5,899 nucleotides of DNA from an uncultured Rickettsiales bacterium. Its GTDB lineage: Bacteria; Pseudomonadota; Alphaproteobacteria; Rickettsiales; UBA1997. Numbering within the stretch: position 1 is the first letter of the stretch; every line of letters starts with the position of its first letter. The notes below the pieces were generated by a model. It did not search any database and was not told where the DNA came from. It saw only the letters and a program-made list of their open reading frames with translations. The stretch lies in assembly GCA_944390875.1 (NCBI GenBank), contig CALXRO010000091.1, positions 1 through 5,899 of the forward strand. Reading direction: 5' to 3'. The position numbers and the translations under genes are program-made. Below are positions 4,461 to 5,899 of the stretch, one piece after another.

Positions 4461-5786
4461 ACTGTAACCGCTAGTCATTATTTTAACAGTTTTACTCCAA
4501 TCAAACAATTTTGACCGTGTAAGACCTTTTTCTGACAAGTTTTGTCTTAAATTTTCATCGTAATACAATTTTTCAATTGCTTCCATAAGATCATCTTTGT
4601 TTTCAGGATCAATTGGCAAAGCTGCATCTCCATAAACTTCAGGCATTGACGATTTATTTGAAGATATAACAGGTACCCCACATTGCATAGCTTCCAAAAC
4701 TGGCAAACCAAATCCCTCATATAAACTTGGGAATACAAAAAATAGTGCGTTGTTATAAATGCAATTTATATCTTTCTCATCCAAAAAGCCAGTCAATATA
4801 ATTTTATCTTTATATTCTTTACAATCTGCTATTTTTTCAAAAAGATTATCTATTTTCCATCCTTTAGGCCCAGCCAAAACAAGATATAAGTCTTGAATAT
4901 TTTTGTTTTTACTTAAAAACTCAATAAAACAATCCAATAAAAATATAAGATTTTTTCTAGGGTTCAAAGAAGAGAGACTTAATAAATATTTGCTATTAGT
5001 TGGTATTTGATATTTTTGCAGCACTTTATTTTTATAGTTGATATCATCATGTTCTATCTTGTAGAATTGTTTTTTATCAGCTGCCAGTGGAGCAACTAAA
5101 ATTTTATTTTCCTTAAAATTTGGAAAATGATCTATTAAATCATTTTTTGTGCTCTCAGAATTACATATCAAAGTTGTATCTTCGTTAACATTTTCAAAAA
5201 TTTTATAAAAGTTTCCTCTACTTTTTTTTTGCTTTTTCTTTTTTTTAGAAAAATCACGAGTTCTTATAAGCGGCAGCAAGTCATGAATAAAAAGAAATTT
5301 CTTTATATTTTTATAATACATTATTTTATCGGGTATCCTGTAAAACATGGACTGATAAACATCAAAATTTAAAATCTCATTATTAAATAAAAATTTTGTT
5401 GGTAAATCTAATATTTTATATAATAATGAAAATATCAAATAAATAATAAAGTTATATATTTTTTTAAGCGAATGTTCTGAAGAATCACGTTTTCTTTGTT
5501 TATATAGAATTCTATTTTTTACAAGTATTGTAAGAATTTTGTCTAGTATAATAAATTTTTCATAATTATATTTTAAAGAAATACAATTAGTGTGACTAAA
5601 ATTACTGTCAGTTTTAATGAAATCATTAAAAACTCCAATAGTATATTTATTTGTTATAAAAGTAATGTCAAATTTTTCTTCAAGCATCTTACAAATTATA
5701 TTATATGATGTCCAATACAAACCTGTTTTATTTTTTTTATCTATTGTTCCAACTAATACATTATCTATGTCTACTAAAATTTTCAT
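4455..5786 (-). CDS. GT4-type (GT-B fold) glycosyltransferase
   Basis: This enzyme probably transfers a sugar from a nucleotide donor to a growing polysaccharide or lipid-linked oligosaccharide on the inner face of the cytoplasmic membrane. The 443-aa product has the two-domain GT-B plan. The N-terminal domain includes a TGLYWTSYN segment (21-29) like the TGIGRY region of relatives, and FIHDLLPL (166-173). The linker has CNSESTKNDL (208-217). The C-terminal donor-binding domain has LSSLNPRKNL (271-280), LVLAGPKGW (302-310), LTGFLDEKD (331-339) and the EGFGLPVLE motif (357-365), the E-x7-E signature of the family; GVPVISSNKSSMPEV follows (370-384). A hydrophobic patch at 112-124 may touch the membrane. 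A Lys run (181-188) is an unusual low-complexity insert between the domains. ATG 5786 is the first plausible start; no Shine-Dalgarno is seen. It diverges from a manC-like gene, so a mannose or GDP-mannose-derived sugar is a reasonable guess. The specific sugar and acceptor cannot be read from sequence. Confidence 0.9.
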   Translation of the reverse strand: MKILVDIDNVLVGTIDKKNKTGLYWTSYNIICKMLEEKFDITFITNKYTIGVFNDFIKTDSNFSHTNCISLKYNYEKFIILDKILTILVKNRILYKQRKRDSSEHSLKKIYNFIIYLIFSLLYKILDLPTKFLFNNEILNFDVYQSMFYRIPDKIMYYKNIKKFLFIHDLLPLIRTRDFSKKKKKQKKSRGNFYKIFENVNEDTTLICNSESTKNDLIDHFPNFKENKILVAPLAADKKQFYKIEHDDINYKNKVLQKYQIPTNSKYLLSLSSLNPRKNLIFLLDCFIEFLSKNKNIQDLYLVLAGPKGWKIDNLFEKIADCKEYKDKIILTGFLDEKDINCIYNNALFFVFPSLYEGFGLPVLEAMQCGVPVISSNKSSMPEVYGDAALPIDPENKDDLMEAIEKLYYDENLRQNLSEKGLTRSKLFDWSKTVKIMTSGYSL

Positions 5787-5787
5787 A

Positions 5788-5815
5788 TTGTTTTAATAAA
5801 AAACCTGACTATAAT
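5788..5815 (+). promoter_or_regulatory. Candidate promoter of the manC-like gene
   Basis: A perfect TATAAT (5810-5815) lies 16 nt after TTGTTT (5788-5793), which matches only the TTG of a -35 box. The predicted start near 5822 would give a leader of about 24 nt. The 59-nt gap to the divergent glycosyltransferase gene must hold the control signals for both genes. Confidence 0.45.
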
Positions 5816-5845
5816 TTATATATTATTGAAAATAAAACAATATAC

Positions 5846-5899
5846 ATGATAATACCTATCATACTTTCCGGTGGAAATGGTACTAGACTTTGGCCTTTA
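5846..5899 (+). CDS. manC: Mannose-1-phosphate guanylyltransferase (ManC/CpsB type), first 18 codons
   Basis: The window ends 18 codons into this gene. The peptide MIIPIILSGGNGTRLWPL contains the signature GG-x-GTRLWPL nucleotide-binding loop of sugar-nucleotide pyrophosphorylases, in the form typical of GDP-mannose synthesis (LSGGSGTRLWPL in many members; Asn replaces Ser here). The enzyme would make GDP-mannose from mannose 1-phosphate and GTP in the cytoplasm, feeding surface polysaccharide synthesis; some relatives also carry a phosphomannose isomerase domain, which cannot be judged here. No Shine-Dalgarno is visible before ATG 5846. It diverges from a GT4 glycosyltransferase, in keeping with a polysaccharide locus. 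Other nucleotidyltransferases (glucose-1-phosphate thymidylyl- or uridylyltransferases) share the loop but usually lack the LWPL ending. Confidence 0.8.
   Translation, partial: MIIPIILSGGNGTRLWPL

Noticed and set aside
4459..4492. Inverted repeat AAACTGT / ACAGTTT where the broken gene and the glycosyltransferase meet
   Set aside because: The 20-nt loop and weak stem inside coding sequence do not make a convincing bidirectional terminator.
4547..4738. Minus-strand open frame of 63 codons in another frame
   Set aside because: It overlaps the donor-binding domain of the glycosyltransferase, including the conserved EGFGLPVLE motif, in a shifted frame.

Overview
The window is very AT-rich, with long homopolymer A and T runs, and looks like a small-genome bacterium. 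The short bS21 (61 aa, starting M-LQVIV with a YEKPSEK block) resembles the alphaproteobacterial form rather than the gammaproteobacterial one. With the base composition and a decaying kinase-like gene, this suggests a Rickettsiales-like or other host-associated alphaproteobacterium. That placement is inference from protein flavour, not a search result.

Left part (1-1478, minus strand): the left edge cuts a gene for an exported protein of unknown function with a clear signal peptide (start at 537). Upstream of it is a consensus promoter (TTGACA-17-TATAAT, 765-737). About 55-60 nt into the predicted transcript comes an intrinsic terminator hairpin (676-657 plus T tract). The pair would give either a ~78-nt small RNA or an attenuated leader of the exported-protein gene. 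Further right is a complete ribulose-phosphate 3-epimerase gene (rpe, TTG start).

Centre (1479-2632, plus strand): a divergent intergenic region separates rpe from rpsU (ribosomal protein bS21). rpsU is followed by a hairpin and then rsmE (16S rRNA m3U1498 methyltransferase). Both plus-strand genes serve the small ribosomal subunit.

Right-centre (about 2750-4460, plus strand): what appear to be an 84-codon gene, a 398-codon gene and a short untitled tail read as one protein of about 555 residues, broken by two single-base deletions in homopolymers and one TAG. Its middle part carries a protein-kinase-like set of motifs (VK, helix-C KE, DLNVSN, VDF). I do not recognise the family. It is best treated as a young pseudogene of a kinase-like, possibly host-directed, protein.

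Right edge (4455-5899): a complete GT-B glycosyltransferase (GT4 type) on the minus strand, divergent from the first 18 codons of a mannose-1-phosphate guanylyltransferase (ManC/CpsB type) on the plus strand. Together they mark the edge of a surface-polysaccharide locus: ManC makes GDP-mannose, and the glycosyltransferase may use that or a derived sugar nucleotide. No tRNA, rRNA, CRISPR array or insertion sequence was seen.
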